Source: Aspidiotus rigidus
Taxonomy: Eukaryota; Arthropoda; Insecta; Hemiptera; Diaspididae
Length of the DNA: 64,000 nt
Assembly: GCA_035079385.1 (NCBI GenBank)
Contig: JAVHKY010000004.1
Span: 17,763,001 to 17,827,000, forward strand
Direction of reading: 5' to 3'
In this document: one piece after another, positions 21,894-32,311 of the stretch
Numbering within the stretch: the stretch's first letter is position 1
Layout: each line of letters begins with the position of its first letter
Translations under genes and position numbers: made by a program
Notes under the pieces: generated by a model
Databases searched by the model: none
What the model saw: the letters and a program-made list of their open reading frames with translations, nothing else
Told to the model about the DNA's origin: nothing

Positions 21894-22464
21894 TAAATCA
21901 TTTTTTTGACCACTATTAGAAAAAATACAAAAAATGACAAGATTATTCAATATTCGCTCAACAAAAATGTCGACAAAATTATTAGAGCAGAGCGTCATGG
22001 TCTTAAAAATCAACAATCAACACACCTTAATGTTTTAACTGCCAATGCTGACGCACCTTGAACTACAACGCTTGTTACCGACCGATCGTCAAACTTGTTA
22101 ACGCACTTGCGTATTTGTAGTCGTACTAAAATTCGCTTTGTTGTTTTCAATTTCGTAATGTAGTCAAGTCATTCACAAAAGCGATAACACTCATTCTGAC
22201 AGTTGAGGGATTTATATATACGAATGAACTATACGTGTTACATTTACACTGGAGAATGATTTTTGTAAATGTTTTTACAGCCTTCACCCTATTTACAAAG
22301 GTATGGAGCCGAGGAGCACGAGTGTTACTCCAAGAAAAGCGCACAGTCGTCGATAATTCATTATAATTATGTTAAATCGATAACTTTCCATCATTTTTCA
22401 ATGATGGTTTCAGAAATACGAAATTGCTTCTATTATTTATTGGGGATTTGTAAAAATAAACTTT

Positions 22465-22991
22465 GAATTTGCCAATGCTGTTGATGAACACATCAAATCC
22501 TACAACCCTACTATTAATCACCATTGTTGGTTACATGCCACTCATCGTCTTTATTCAGATCCTGAGCTAAAAATTGTAGATTATGCAGAATGATTTTAAT
22601 GCATATTATAATTGATGAAGCTCATCATGTAGGCAACGGGGCCAATGTCGTGATTAGCATGTTACATGACTTTTTGAGTAACCAACCGCGCTTTGAAGAA
22701 TTGGTATTCTTCTGTAACAACACAGTGGGCCAAAATAAAAATAATGCTGTGGTCCATTATCTGTCTTGGCGAGTAAGAGTGGGCCTAAATGTGAAAATAT
22801 CACTCAATTTTCTGTTAGTGGCTCATACAAGGTTTTCATCTGATCGCGTTTTCGGCCATAAAATGTGTGCCATTGACACATTTCGACAGTTTGTTGAATG
22901 TGTAATCGAAGCTTCGCCTAGAAATTTCAGCCTGGCAGTACCAACTTATGACCCAAAATCAAAGAAGAGTTTTGTAAAATGGTACGCATGA
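22465..22991 (+). pseudogene. DUF7869-like transposase-type protein, internally deleted
   Basis: Two recognisable pieces lie in different frames. 22465-22590 reads A-V-D-E-H-I-K-S-Y-N-P-T-I-N-H-H, matching the 'H-I-x-S-Y-x-P-x-I-x-H-Y' block that precedes the core in this family. 22606-22991 reads DEAHHVGNGANVVISMLHDF, then CNNTVGQNKNNAVVHYLSWR and FLLVAHTRFSSDRVFGHKM. The family (DUF7869, name recalled, not searched) is spread across animals with mobile-element features and an RNase H-like fold is plausible. The usual C-D-N-C acidic residue is replaced (C-N-N-T), and the segment joining the two pieces is missing, so this copy is dead. Confidence 0.6.
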
Positions 22992-23088
22992 GATCAGTTT
23001 TTGCTAAATTATTTCCGAACTTTACCGCAGATAACAAAATACTAGGTACCATTTCCGATTTTCCTGTAACACTGGGGATGTAGAGAGC

Positions 23089-23340
23089 TTGGCGTACGCG
23101 GATAGTGAGCCTGTATGCGCATCAATGATGAAATCAGAAGTTCCAGTTGAAGACATGACGACTGAAAGAAAACCTACTGGCCTGAATGGCGACAATTTCA
23201 TAAAAGAACCAAAAAGGAAACTAGCAAATCGAAGAAAAATACAACTAACTTCAGTCCAAGGGCGTGGTAGAGGTCGTGGTGGTGATGTCGCACAAGGAAG
23301 TCTTGAAACTGTTCGTGGGAAAAGCCGTGCGCGAGGTTGA
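23089..23340 (+). CDS. Small basic ORF with RG repeats, unrecognised
   Basis: An 83-codon frame with a lysine-rich middle and a GRGRGRGGD / RGKSRARG end, the type of RG-rich tail found on RNA-binding proteins. The alternating 'gaggtcgtggtggtg' repeat continues beyond the stop to about 23410 in other frames. It lies between two DUF7869-like fragments and may be the C-terminal tail of such a protein. The evidence for a real gene is weak. Confidence 0.25.
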   Translation: MAYADSEPVCASMMKSEVPVEDMTTERKPTGLNGDNFIKEPKRKLANRRKIQLTSVQGRGRGRGGDVAQGSLETVRGKSRARG

Positions 23341-23559
23341 GGATGCGGTGTAACTCAAAGTGATCTCGAACCTCTTCCAGTTCGAGGCCGTGGAAGAGGT
23401 CAGGGATGCGGTAAGAGCTACAAAATAATTTTCATTGGAAGAAGATGTCAAGGTCCTATAGATCTGACACGATCCAACCATTTCCCAATTAGATTACGAT
23501 GCTCACCGAGAGTGATAAACCTCCGCTTGCATAGAATACCAAAAAAATGTTTCTCTTGC

Positions 23560-23930
23560 AGAAACTAAACATCCGTGGACACCGTAGGTAGGTGTTGGTA
23601 AGGATATGCAAAAAGTGATTTTACTGCCCCACTTATACCGTTTTATAAAGCAGCTATGTATCTTCACAACCAGATTGATTATTCTCAATGAGACCTTTGT
23701 TCCTCTTCGGAAGTGTGTTTTCATGTGTATGGCATGAAGGCATTTCAAAGAGGATCCAGTATTCAGTTCTTATTATTTCATAATGCGACACAAGACGTGC
23801 AACAGAATAATTATTTGGTTGGATAATTGCGCAGCACAAAATAAAAACTGGTGCTTAATGTGCCATACATGGTACGAGCACGAAAATAAGGGGTGTGGCT
23901 AGACACTTCTCGAGAAACACAAAAACTAAA
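23560..23930 (+). pseudogene. Second DUF7869-like fragment, different lineage
   Basis: Across two frames the segment reads C-F-H-V-Y-G-M-K-A-F-Q-R-G-S, then R-I-I-I-W-L-D-N-C-A-A-Q-N-K-N-W. The W-L-D-N-C-x-x-Q-N-K-N-W block is the signature acidic motif of one branch of the family, here with the aspartate retained. Frame changes near 23690 and 23780 and several stops show it is a pseudogene. The copy 0.7 kb upstream belongs to the other branch (V-G-Q-N-K-N-N). Confidence 0.55.
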
Positions 23931-24440
23931 CTATAATGGGGGAAAAAGTGAGTAAGCTAGGCGAACTACACGTGAATCTTTGGGAGGGGGTTACGTCTAA
24001 TTTCGTCCCCCTCCGAGTGGAATGAACGGTATCTTCCGCTGAAGATAAAATAAAGTTGACGACAAAAAATTATCAAATTATCGTATGAAAATAAAAATAG
24101 ATTGACACCCATTGGGGCCACAAAATAAAAACTGTAATTCAAGCATCAAAAACACAAAAGATGCTCATTTGTTCCTTATTTTGGGACAGCAAAGATAGAG
24201 CTTTTTCTTGATTCTTGGCGTTCGATACATTTTTTAAATCTTCAAGGGAAGGCAAAGTTTCTAGAGCATTGAGTGAAGATAAACTTGATTGATCAGGATA
24301 CTTATCTTTTTCAGTAGGGTAGGCATTCCAAAAGAGTTTACTTTGGGGAGCAACTCGACCAAGGGGAGAAACAAATTGTCTACCGGCTTGAGCGGAGACG
24401 TGGAGAGAGTTTTAGAACGCCTCAAACGAACCTGAAGGTG
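23931..24440. other. No gene recognised
   Basis: AT-rich sequence without a convincing open frame, RNA gene or element terminus. Confidence 0.45.
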
Positions 24441-24443
24441 GTG

Positions 24444-24878
24444 TCAAAACTCAGTTTTGATTAGTCTCTTAAGGGGCAGACCAGGAGGATCCATTGGATA
24501 CGAGTATTCACTGCTTCTCTGATCAACAAAAAGCTTACCAAGAGTTTCCGGAGCTATAATTAAGCTTAATTCTTTCTGGTTAGTATCGACTATGGTAATG
24601 ATGCCCCCTGAGTCCTCAGTATTGAATGAGGTTGAGTTTTCATCGTCAGGAGAAGAAATTTCGGTTTCCTTTATAGGAGAAATTCTAGGTTCAGGAAGAA
24701 GGGGCTCATCTACTTTGTGCGCTTTATCGAGCATATTAAAACTACTAACTTGAGGTTGTGATGTAAAGAGAGATGAGATGGGTACACGTGTGAGTCTGGT
24801 GTGGCCGATGCTGAGACGGGTGATGACAATTTCTTCTCTGCCTGTTAACAGATTTGAAGAGTCCCACGGGATAGTCAA
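24444..24878 (-). pseudogene. Chimeric ORF: LINE C-terminal block fused to unknown acidic segment
   Basis: The 144-codon minus-strand frame begins I-P-W-D-S-S-N-L-L-T-G-R-E-E and IVITRLSIGHTRLTR, which is the region after RNase H in a LINE and matches 63838-64000. After about residue 45 it changes to an acidic, serine- and proline-rich segment (P-E-P-R-I-S-P-I-K-E-T-E-I-S-S-P-D-D) with no LINE character, open to the stop at 24444. The second part could be an exon fragment or another element. The open frame through the junction may be chance. Confidence 0.45.
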
Positions 24879-25025
24879 TATTTTTAATTTGGGCTAGCTT
24901 GTTTAAGTGTGATTTGAGATTAGACAAATGAGTGAACCATGCTCGAGTGATGAATTTACTGATATGTTTGGAGAGATTTCAGCGTGAGGGGAGGAAAGAG
25001 CGATTGACTAATGGGTTATGTTCTC

Positions 25026-25989
25026 TATCATAAGCGTTACGTTGACGATATTCTGTGTGTGTGGGACGATCCGGATGAAGCCTTACAATAGTTCCTGACT
25101 TTGATGAACGAATTCCATCCATCCATGAAGTTCACTTTAGAGATGGGTAACAACACTATCAACTTCCTCGACCTCACCCTACACCTCACCCCAGTACATT
25201 CTAGTCCAACAGTTGAATTTTCGATCCATAAAAAAAAGACGTTCACTGGTATCTCAATTTCCAATGACTCACTATATCCGCGTCGCCACAAACTACCTCA
25301 AATAAATGCCGCCATCCACCGGCTCTTACACCTCCTTCTGTCTGAGGCGTCTCACGAAACTGAAACGCACATCATCAAAAGTATGGCGAGAAGAAATGTA
25401 TTGGACCTCAACATTCAGTCAATGATCAGGCATAAGAGGCTACGTCTTCTATTGGCCGAGCGTAACGTTAAAGCTCCCCTTCTCGAACCCTCGCCCCGGC
25501 AACGCTGGATTCGCCTCCCCTATCTAGGGAAAGAATCTCATCAATTGGCACGAGAACTCAAGAAATATGGCTATAAAACAGGCTTCTACCCACTCATTGC
25601 CCTTAGACAACTCATCCACCCCAAAGATGTGATCCCGACCGACCAAAAATCGGGAATATACAAACTCGAATGTGGAGATGGGACGAGCTTTTGGTAAACG
25701 ACTGAGTGAGCACCGGACAGCTTTCAAAATAAAAAAGCCTCTGGATTCCGCCATGGCCAACCATTACCTTGAGAAGGAGCATAATTTCAACAAGGTATCA
25801 GGGAAAATTATATACCCATGCTCAAAAGGCAACTTGATGAACCGAGTCCAAGAAAGTGAAAGAATAGCAGCTATTAAAGATCGTGGTAGTAGGGTTCTGA
25901 ACGATATCGAAGCTACCTTTCTCACGCCCGTTATGCGGTTCATCCTTAACCACAACACTCCCGATGACGCATCAGCCACTGCAAGTTAA
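25026..25989 (+). pseudogene. Penelope-like RT/endonuclease fragment, third lineage
   Basis: Starts in the RT palm at Y-H-K-R-Y-V-D-D-I-L-C-V-W-D-D (about 25026-25075), has a TAG stop after D-E-A-L-Q (25088-25090), then continues PSMKFTLEMGNNTINFLDLT through RQRWIRLPYLGK to SGIYKLECGDG at 25670. The endonuclease then jumps frame, and the C-x-x-Y-I-G core is deleted before GRAFGKRLSEHRTAFK, so nuclease activity is lost. The C-terminus runs to 25989. The sequence is clearly more distant from families A and B than those are from each other. The upstream RT is missing. Confidence 0.8.
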
Positions 25990-26109
25990 AGCTTGGACGT
26001 CGTTGGAGGCGTTGAGTCATATGAAGTAGGCTAATATCTCGTTTCTTTTAGCGGGGAACTCGTTATCCCTTTTGTTGGGGTTCCGCAGGAGCGAACGAGG
26101 TTGATAACG

Positions 26110-26246
26110 TCACGGAGAGGGGAGGGGGACCCGGAAAAATTTCGACCCTCGAGCTATATATAATAGGAAGGGGACTTGAAAAAATTCCGACCTCCAAGCT
26201 ATGTATGATAGGAGGCGGACTTGAAGAAATTTCATCCTCCAAGGTA
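26110..26246 (+). repeat. Dispersed 'gagctatatatga' repeat, left part
   Basis: Three short subrepeats with 'CGAGCTATATATAATAGGA', 'CAAGCTATGTATGATAGGAG' and 'CCAAGGTATACAG' each follow a 'ggacttgaaaaaattccgac' phrase. The third is interrupted by the mariner-type element, and the sequence resumes at 28291. Related copies lie at 1970, 15540-18140, 28425 and 56815. Confidence 0.55.
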
Positions 26247-26248
26247 TA

Positions 26249-28290
26249 CAGGGTGGGGCAGAAAGATGTTACCAGTTAAATGAGAGTTTGCGCTAAATCT
26301 GTCGTAGCGCGAAAACGTAAAACTTTAGACGTATACTTTAAATGTACAAATTTTCTATCTCACTTTTATCTTTAATTTGAGCCACATCCGAAGTTTCTAC
26401 GACTTTTCTGAGCCGAGTTATGGACCAAAATGTACCGTAATTTCACAGCAGGGGTTCCCAAAGTTGTGAATTATCGAAAGACAATTTTCCTGTTGAAAAA
26501 ATCGCGTAATCTGCAAAGTGTTCCCCGATTCTGGAGTAAAATTTAGCGCTAAATCTGAATAAGATTGTTAAAAAATTCTGCGAAGCACCAAAATGGGTTT
26601 ATGGGCCCAAAAAGGGTCAAAATTCCCGCAAAATGATAAAATCGCCTAATCCTCGATGTTTTTCTCGATTCTGAGATAAAATTTAGCACTGAATCTGAAT
26701 AAAATTGTTAAAAAATTCTGCGAAGCACCGAAATGGGTTCATGGGCCCGAAAAGAGTGAACATTTCCCCAAAATGATAAAATCGCCTAATTTTCGAAGTT
26801 TTTTTCGTTTCTGAGACAAAATTTAGCGCTGAATCTGAATAAAATTGTTAAGAAATCTTGCGAAACATCAAAATGGGTTAATGGGACCAAAAAGGGTCAA
26901 CATTTCTCCAAAACGAAAAAAATTGCCTAATCTTCAAAGTTTTCTTAATTCTAGGGTAAAATTGTGTGAGGGAACGGGTTTATTTTTACATAGGCACGTA
27001 ACCGAAACGAACGATCAAATGATGACAACCGACACGCTCATAGGTAGGGCGTCAGTTGATCTCTCATTGCAAGCGCGCAACAGAAGACGAACTTTGCGTT
27101 CTTTCCCGAAAACAACGCGAGTTTTCGCACTTTTTCCCGCTTTGATCATACGCAGAGCCCTAGTCGACCTCTCACCGCGAACCTTCAACGGAAGACGAAG
27201 TTGTCGTCTCCTGCCAATCCCCCCAAATGAGGAGAATTTCCGCAATTTCCTCTTTCGGATTTGTCATCCGACGCTAGTCGATCTCTCACTCCACAAGCAC
27301 TCAACGGAAGACGAACTTGTCGATATTCCTTCCATCCCCTGAATCAACAATTTTATGCAGGATGAGAATTTTTGATTTTTCATTTTGGAGATCATCTAGG
27401 GCCGTTTCGGTATTTTTTTTTGGGCTCGGCGCAAAAATTTACTCCAGAATTGAAAACAACATTTGAAGATTACGCCATTATTCATCTCGGAGGAATTTTG
27501 ATTCTCTTCGAGGCCATCAACCCATTTTGGTGCTCCGAAGTATTATTTAAGCATTTTTTTTGAACTCAGCGCGAAATTCCACTTGAATATCGAATTAAAA
27601 TTTAAAAATTTGAACAATTTTCCAATTTGGGGAAATTTTGACCCTTTTTGGGCCCATTAACCCATTTCGATGCTTCAAAGAATTTTGGAAACATTTTTTT
27701 GGAACTCAGCGCGAAATTCCACTTGAAAATCGAATTAAAATTTAAATATTTGAACAATTTTCCAAGTTGGCAAAATTTTGACCCTTTTTGGGCCCATTAA
27801 CCCATTTCGGTGCTTCGAAGAATTTTTTAAAGATTTTTTTCGGACTGAGCTCGAAATTCCACTTAAATATTGGATTAAAATTGAACGATTTTCCACCTTG
27901 GGGAAATGTTGATCCTTTTTGAGCCCATTAACCCATTTTGATGCTTCTTAGGGTTTTGTTACTATTTTTTCCGTTTTCCCCGTCCAAATTTACTTAAGAA
28001 ACAATAATTTAATTATTAAAATTTTCGAAATTCAGTTCAGTACTGTAAATGATTTAATTTTCAAGCCCTATTTTGGGAACCCTGACAATTTGGTGAATTT
28101 TCGATACATTTTGCTCCATAATTCAGCTCAGAAAAGTCGTAGAAACTTCGGGTCCGACTCAAATTAAAGATGAAATTGAGATACAAAATTCGTACGTTTA
28201 AACTATACGTCTAACGTTTTGCGTTTTCGCGCTACAACAGATTTAGCGCAAACTCCCATTTAACTTGTAACACCTTTCTGCCCCACCCTG
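26249..28290. mobile_element. 2.04-kb palindromic mariner-type element, non-autonomous
   Basis: Ends are CAGGGTGGGGCAGAAAG at 26249 and its inverse at 28290, flanked by TA on both sides (26247-26248, 28291-28292). Terminal repeats extend about 180 bp with few changes. Each arm carries three to four copies of a ~120-bp unit in inverse orientation: left copies near 26530, 26650, 26770 and 26890 contain 'ATGGGTTTATGGGCCC', and right copies near 27500, 27640, 27780 and 27920 contain its complement. The centre (26960-27340) holds three ~115-bp direct repeats with 'GACCTCTCACCGCGAACC'-like phrases. No transposase is encoded. A TA target and these ends suggest Tc1/mariner-type mobilisation. Confidence 0.8.
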
Positions 28291-28570
28291 TATACAATAG
28301 GAGTCAAAAGTTCTTTAAGTTTTTCGCCGGACGACACATGGAGCGCTCGCGGACGGTGCCGTCATGAGTTTGACGACGTCACGAAGAGGAGGGGAGGGGA
28401 CTTGGAAGAATTTCGACCCACGAGCTATAAAATCTTTCTAAGTTTCTTGCCGGACGGCGCACGACAAACTTCTCAAAAACGCCCCATAAATCAGGGTCAC
28501 TGTTAAAATTTCCACTGTTGAGCTATATATGACAGTAGGGGGACGACGTCTTCCTTGAAATCGCAGCGCA
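28291..28570 (+). repeat. Dispersed 'gagctatatatga' repeat, right part
   Basis: Continues the unit broken at 26246 ('TACAATAGGAG'). It contains two 'GCCGGACG(A/G)C' phrases with 'TTCTCAAAAACGCCCCATAA' and a closing 'GAGCTATATATGACAGTAGG' near 28510. The 'ggacggcgcacg...cccccatagaacagg' phrase at 37735-37790 is another partial copy. Confidence 0.5.
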
Positions 28571-28669
28571 TTCAAGTTGTCAGTATTTACAGGCAATGAA
28601 AGAAGTAGAGACATTTGTGAGGGCCGGAACAGACCTCATATTCACCAAGCCAAATGCACCAATTCCTCG

Positions 28670-28737
28670 TAGTTAAGTGAAGCAGGAGACACTCACGTAT
28701 TACTTGTTACGTGAGTGTCTCCTGCTCCACTTAACTA
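28670..28737. repeat. 30-bp perfect-type hairpin, 8-bp loop
   Basis: The arms 28670-28699 and 28708-28737 are inverse copies with one mismatch; the left arm begins TAGTTAAGTGAAGCAGGAGA and the loop is TTACTTGT. Flanking 'caccaattcctc' phrases occur on both sides (28659 and 28776). It lies at the start of the AT-hook pseudogene below. Confidence 0.85.
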
Positions 28738-29056
28738 TGAACTGCCCACGTACTCACGAGGAGTCCGTCTCATTCACCAATTCCTCAGCATCAGTTACAC
28801 AACAGGTAGCAAAGGAAGATGATCCAAGTCATAACACTCCACCTCCCACCTTTCAAAATCTGCAATTTCGCGTAAAAGTGAAAGCTAGAGGGCGTCCAAA
28901 ACGAACTGAAGGACAATTGTGTTCCTTTAATAATACTACTGCCGATAGAGGAGCATCACTGAGCACCCGCAGATGGAGGAAACGCAAGCTCAACTCATGC
29001 AGTGACAAAGTGACTACATCTAAACGAGCCCGCAAAAGAAATAATCAGCTCTGTCC

Positions 29057-29993
29057 CAGGGCCGTAGCTAGAAATTTTTCTAGGGGGGTCAAGATGAGGC
29101 AAGACAGGGCCGTAGCTACGGGGGGGGGGCAAATGGGTCAATGACCCCCCTGACATTTTATTTTGCCCCCCTCTATAAAAAATGATGAAAATGTGCTCAA
29201 CCCTCGAAAATCGATTGTCCTACCGACGAAGTATGCTATTTAATCGTGAAGCCAGTTTAACTGTTTTAGCACACGAAAAGAACTACTTAAAAGCTATCAC
29301 GGACGATGCATTCCTACAAATTTTCAACTCTAGTAAAAAAAGAAACTTACAATAATTTTAAATGATTTATGTCAAATATTTCCGCGAATGTCTTTTTCAT
29401 ATATACATATTATACACGTACTTGTGCACATTGAAAAATTTGTCATTATTTCTCTATTGTCATCAAATCACTTGTTTTCTGTTTCGTGATCATTCGTTAT
29501 CCCCATATTTGTCATTTCATTCTTGCCTCATCTTGACCCCCCTAGAAAAATTTCTAGCTACGGCCCTGAGGCAAGAATGAAATGACAAATATGGGGATAA
29601 CGAATGATCACGAAACAGAAAACAAGTGATTTGATGACAATAGAGAAATAATGACAAATTTTTCAATGTGCACAAGTACGTGTATAATATGTATTATATG
29701 AAAAAGACATTCGCGGAAATATTTGACATAAATTATTTAAAATTATTGTAAGTTTCTTTTTTTACTAGAATTTTTAAATTTGTAGGAATGCATCGTCCGT
29801 GATAGCTTTTAAGTAGTTCTTTTCGTGTGCTAAAACAATTAAACTGGCTTCACGATTAAGTAGCATACTTCGTCGGTAGGACAATCGATTTTCGAGGGTT
29901 GAGCACATTTTCATCATTTTTTATAGGGGGGGGGTCAAAATAAAATGTCAGGGGGGTCATTGACCCATTTGCCCCCCCGTAGCTACGGCCCTG
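29057..29993 (+). mobile_element. hAT-type MITE (outer copy), interrupted by a second copy
   Basis: The ends are CAGGGCCGTAGCTA at 29057 and TAGCTACGGCCCTG ending at 29993. An exact 8-bp target duplication, CTCTGTCC, flanks it at 29049-29056 and 29994-30001. CAGGG-type ends and 8-bp duplications are hAT hallmarks. Without the inserted copy the element would be about 465 bp. It has no coding capacity. Confidence 0.88.
29105..29568 (-). mobile_element. hAT-type MITE (inner copy) inside its own family member
   Basis: A full 464-bp copy in reverse orientation, flanked by the exact 8-bp duplication AGGCAAGA at 29097-29104 and 29569-29576. Because it inserted 48 bp into an almost identical copy lying the other way round, 29105-29993 now forms a near-perfect palindrome of about 0.9 kb. 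The two copies differ at only a few positions, so both insertions are recent. Confidence 0.88.
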
Positions 29994-30105
29994 CTCTGTC
30001 CAATCTGCAATGCGTTCATATCGAGTGATAGAACCGGAGTTTCACCTACTGAGTGCTGCCTCACACTCATACATACAGAGTGCCCATTATCCCGACTGCT
30101 TGGCA

Positions 30106-31968
30106 TAAAGGTAAATGTTCAACTTATTACACATCACCTACAAATAACGTTTTATTTGTTGGTGGTACTGTGCCTACGAATAACGCTATCCAAAATAATA
30201 AACGGAAGAACTACGAGCGTATCGAGTGTATCGTCCAAAACCAGGTTTAATACGATGAAAAATACTATCAACAAGAAATAGCGCCGGACTCATCGCAGAG
30301 AAATTTTTGTGCCTTTACAGGGGGACGCTTCGACTTCATTCGCGGACTAGGAAATATATTTGAAGGAGACGCAGGGGAAAGACTTCGATCTAATTTCTGG
30401 ACTTGGAAAACATTCCGACTCTCCTGTTATATAGTGGGACCTCGAAAATCTCGGCCTTTGTATAAATCCTTATCACCAATGTACCGACGAAGTGATATCG
30501 ATGTAGTTCCTCGTTTGCCGAGGTGCTAATTTTAAATGATGGCTGCGTTCGTAAAACACTTTTCGATTACTCACTCTGAGGAATCGATCGGAAAAAGTTG
30601 ACCGATTCAATTCATTTCCAGTACACGAGTATGAAAAAACGTCCCGACGGTGCATTAAAACTGACCTATTTCCAAACCTCCTTTTAATAAAAGAGAATTT
30701 GTTGCATTCTCGCATCTAAATTTTTCAAATTTAATTTCCATCTAATTTTAAAATTAATTCTGTTTTTTTTTTCTTCTCTTTTTTTTTTCTTTTTGGTTGG
30801 ATTTGAAAAGACGGAAAAGATTTTAGTAAATCTGACGTGAATATTGGTAAAGAAACAGATACCGCGAGATGAAAATGAAAAGAATGAGCGATGCGGATTC
30901 TAAACTGCGTAGTGAAGGCAAGAAGCATTTTGCTCGGCACGTCGTCCTTTCCTTTTTTCTTTCCTTCGCGTTTTTCTGGTCGGTCTTCAATTTCTTCTTC
31001 AAGTTTCTTTTTCCAGTTTCGATTTAACGTTTTGTGCACGGAGAATTGACGTTGATACCTTCAAACGCGTGTCTTGCATCTTCTCGCTGGTAGTTCCCTA
31101 CTTCGACTTAAAGTTCTTTTCATTTTTTTTTTTTTTTCGTGTTCAAACGAAGTGGGTTCGTAGCTCGTGGGCTAGAAGGCTAGATAACGAATCTTCCTCG
31201 GGAGTGAATTTTGCGGTAGGAAGGGAACGAGAGAAATGTATGTATTTCTCCTTCTTCATATAATATCATCCCTAGTCCTATCCTTTTCAATTTCAAGTGA
31301 TTGAAAAAACGGGAGTAGATTTTATCAACCAAAGTACTCGACAAAATAACAGAAAATTTTACCAATAGTCACAATTTGACCGTAATTCGTGAACAAGCAG
31401 AGGTGAAGTTTTCAGTCGAAAATGTTTTACCCTTGAAATGAAATGCGAACGACAAATAAAGGTAGGTAGATCTGAGATGAGTTGCGCGTCGTGTAATCAG
31501 AAAATTGAAAAAAGTGGACTGTTACAAACAAATATTTTCGTCAATTGCTTTGTCCATTTTTGCTGGTGGCGCAATTGACAATGCCAAGGAGGGAGATTCG
31601 GCTACCTCCGAAAGTCTCACCACCTCCACTTTTCTTCTCCTAGCACAACAATTCGTTATGGCGGTTTAAACGAGAGCCGATATTATCACTCGGCTATTCT
31701 GACACGCACCACAAATGCTAGCGACCAAACACGTGTGATGGTATCTGCTGGAAGAACAGACAATATATTTACACTCGGCTATTGCGACACCCACCACGAA
31801 TGCTGGCTCCTCTAACTCGTGCCCTCTACTGTAGTCTCTAATCCTTTCTCATCACAAAATTTTCACAGTCAATTGAGGGTTAGTTGGCACGTAGGCACGT
31901 AGGCACGTAACAATAACGAAACTAGTCTCGGAATCACACGGTTCATGTCAAACACTGGGAAAATAAAT
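30106..31968. other. No gene recognised
   Basis: Scattered short frames only. A 102-codon minus-strand frame at 30731-31039 is dominated by lysine and glutamate from A/T-rich tracts. No RNA gene or element end was seen. Confidence 0.45.
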
Positions 31969-32311
31969 ATGGGCCAGTAATTGGTTAACTCCAATATCCC
32001 TCATAATGAATTCCAAGAATTTTTCAATCTTTTAAATATTTGTTGGTCCTGGGACTTTTGCAAATTCGAAAGGAAATTTTTCGAGTTTCCTGATGAAATA
32101 GGGATCCCTATTGGATCGCCTTTGCGCTCCCTCATCTCCGAAGTATTCATGTCGCAGTTTGAACTTGACCTCTTCTCCTCGGGCCAGGTGGTACTCAATC
32201 ATAAACACTACCAGCACAGGTACGTTGATGATGCTCTCTGTACGTGGACTGGTCATCCAGATCTCCTTGGTGAGTTTCTGAGGCATCTCAATTCATTATA
32301 CCCTTCCATAA
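31969..32311 (+). pseudogene. Penelope-like RT fragment, family A copy 2, left part
   Basis: Starts in M-G-Q-stop-L-V-N-S-N-I-P-H-N (relatives have M-G-E-L-L-V-K-A-N-I-P-H-N) and runs through KFFEFPDEIGIPIGSPL, then the catalytic block RYVDDALCTWTGHPDLL. At Y-P-S-I it is broken by the R1-clade LINE and continues at 34846. A stop at 31978-31980 and substitutions such as Y-Q-H-R for Y-W-H-R show decay. The 5' half of the element is absent, as in a 5'-truncated insertion. Confidence 0.85.

Larger units (their letters stand above)
28740..30105 (+). pseudogene. AT-hook/zinc-finger-like gene fragment split by hAT MITE
   Basis: Upstream of the insertion, one frame reads S-A-S-V-T-Q-Q-V-A-K-E-D-D-P, an AT-hook (V-K-A-R-G-R-P-K-R-T) and a basic segment R-R-W-R-K-R-K, up to R-N-N-Q-L-C-P. 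If the MITE and one target copy are skipped (29057-30001), the same frame continues I-C-N-A-F-I-S-S-D-R-T-G-V and then E-C-C-L-T-L-I-H-T-E-C. That gives C-x2-C ... C-C ... H-x2-C, a PHD- or RING-like cysteine/histidine pattern. A DNA-binding, chromatin-type or transposon-encoded protein is plausible. Start and end are not defined. The family is not recognised. Confidence 0.5.
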
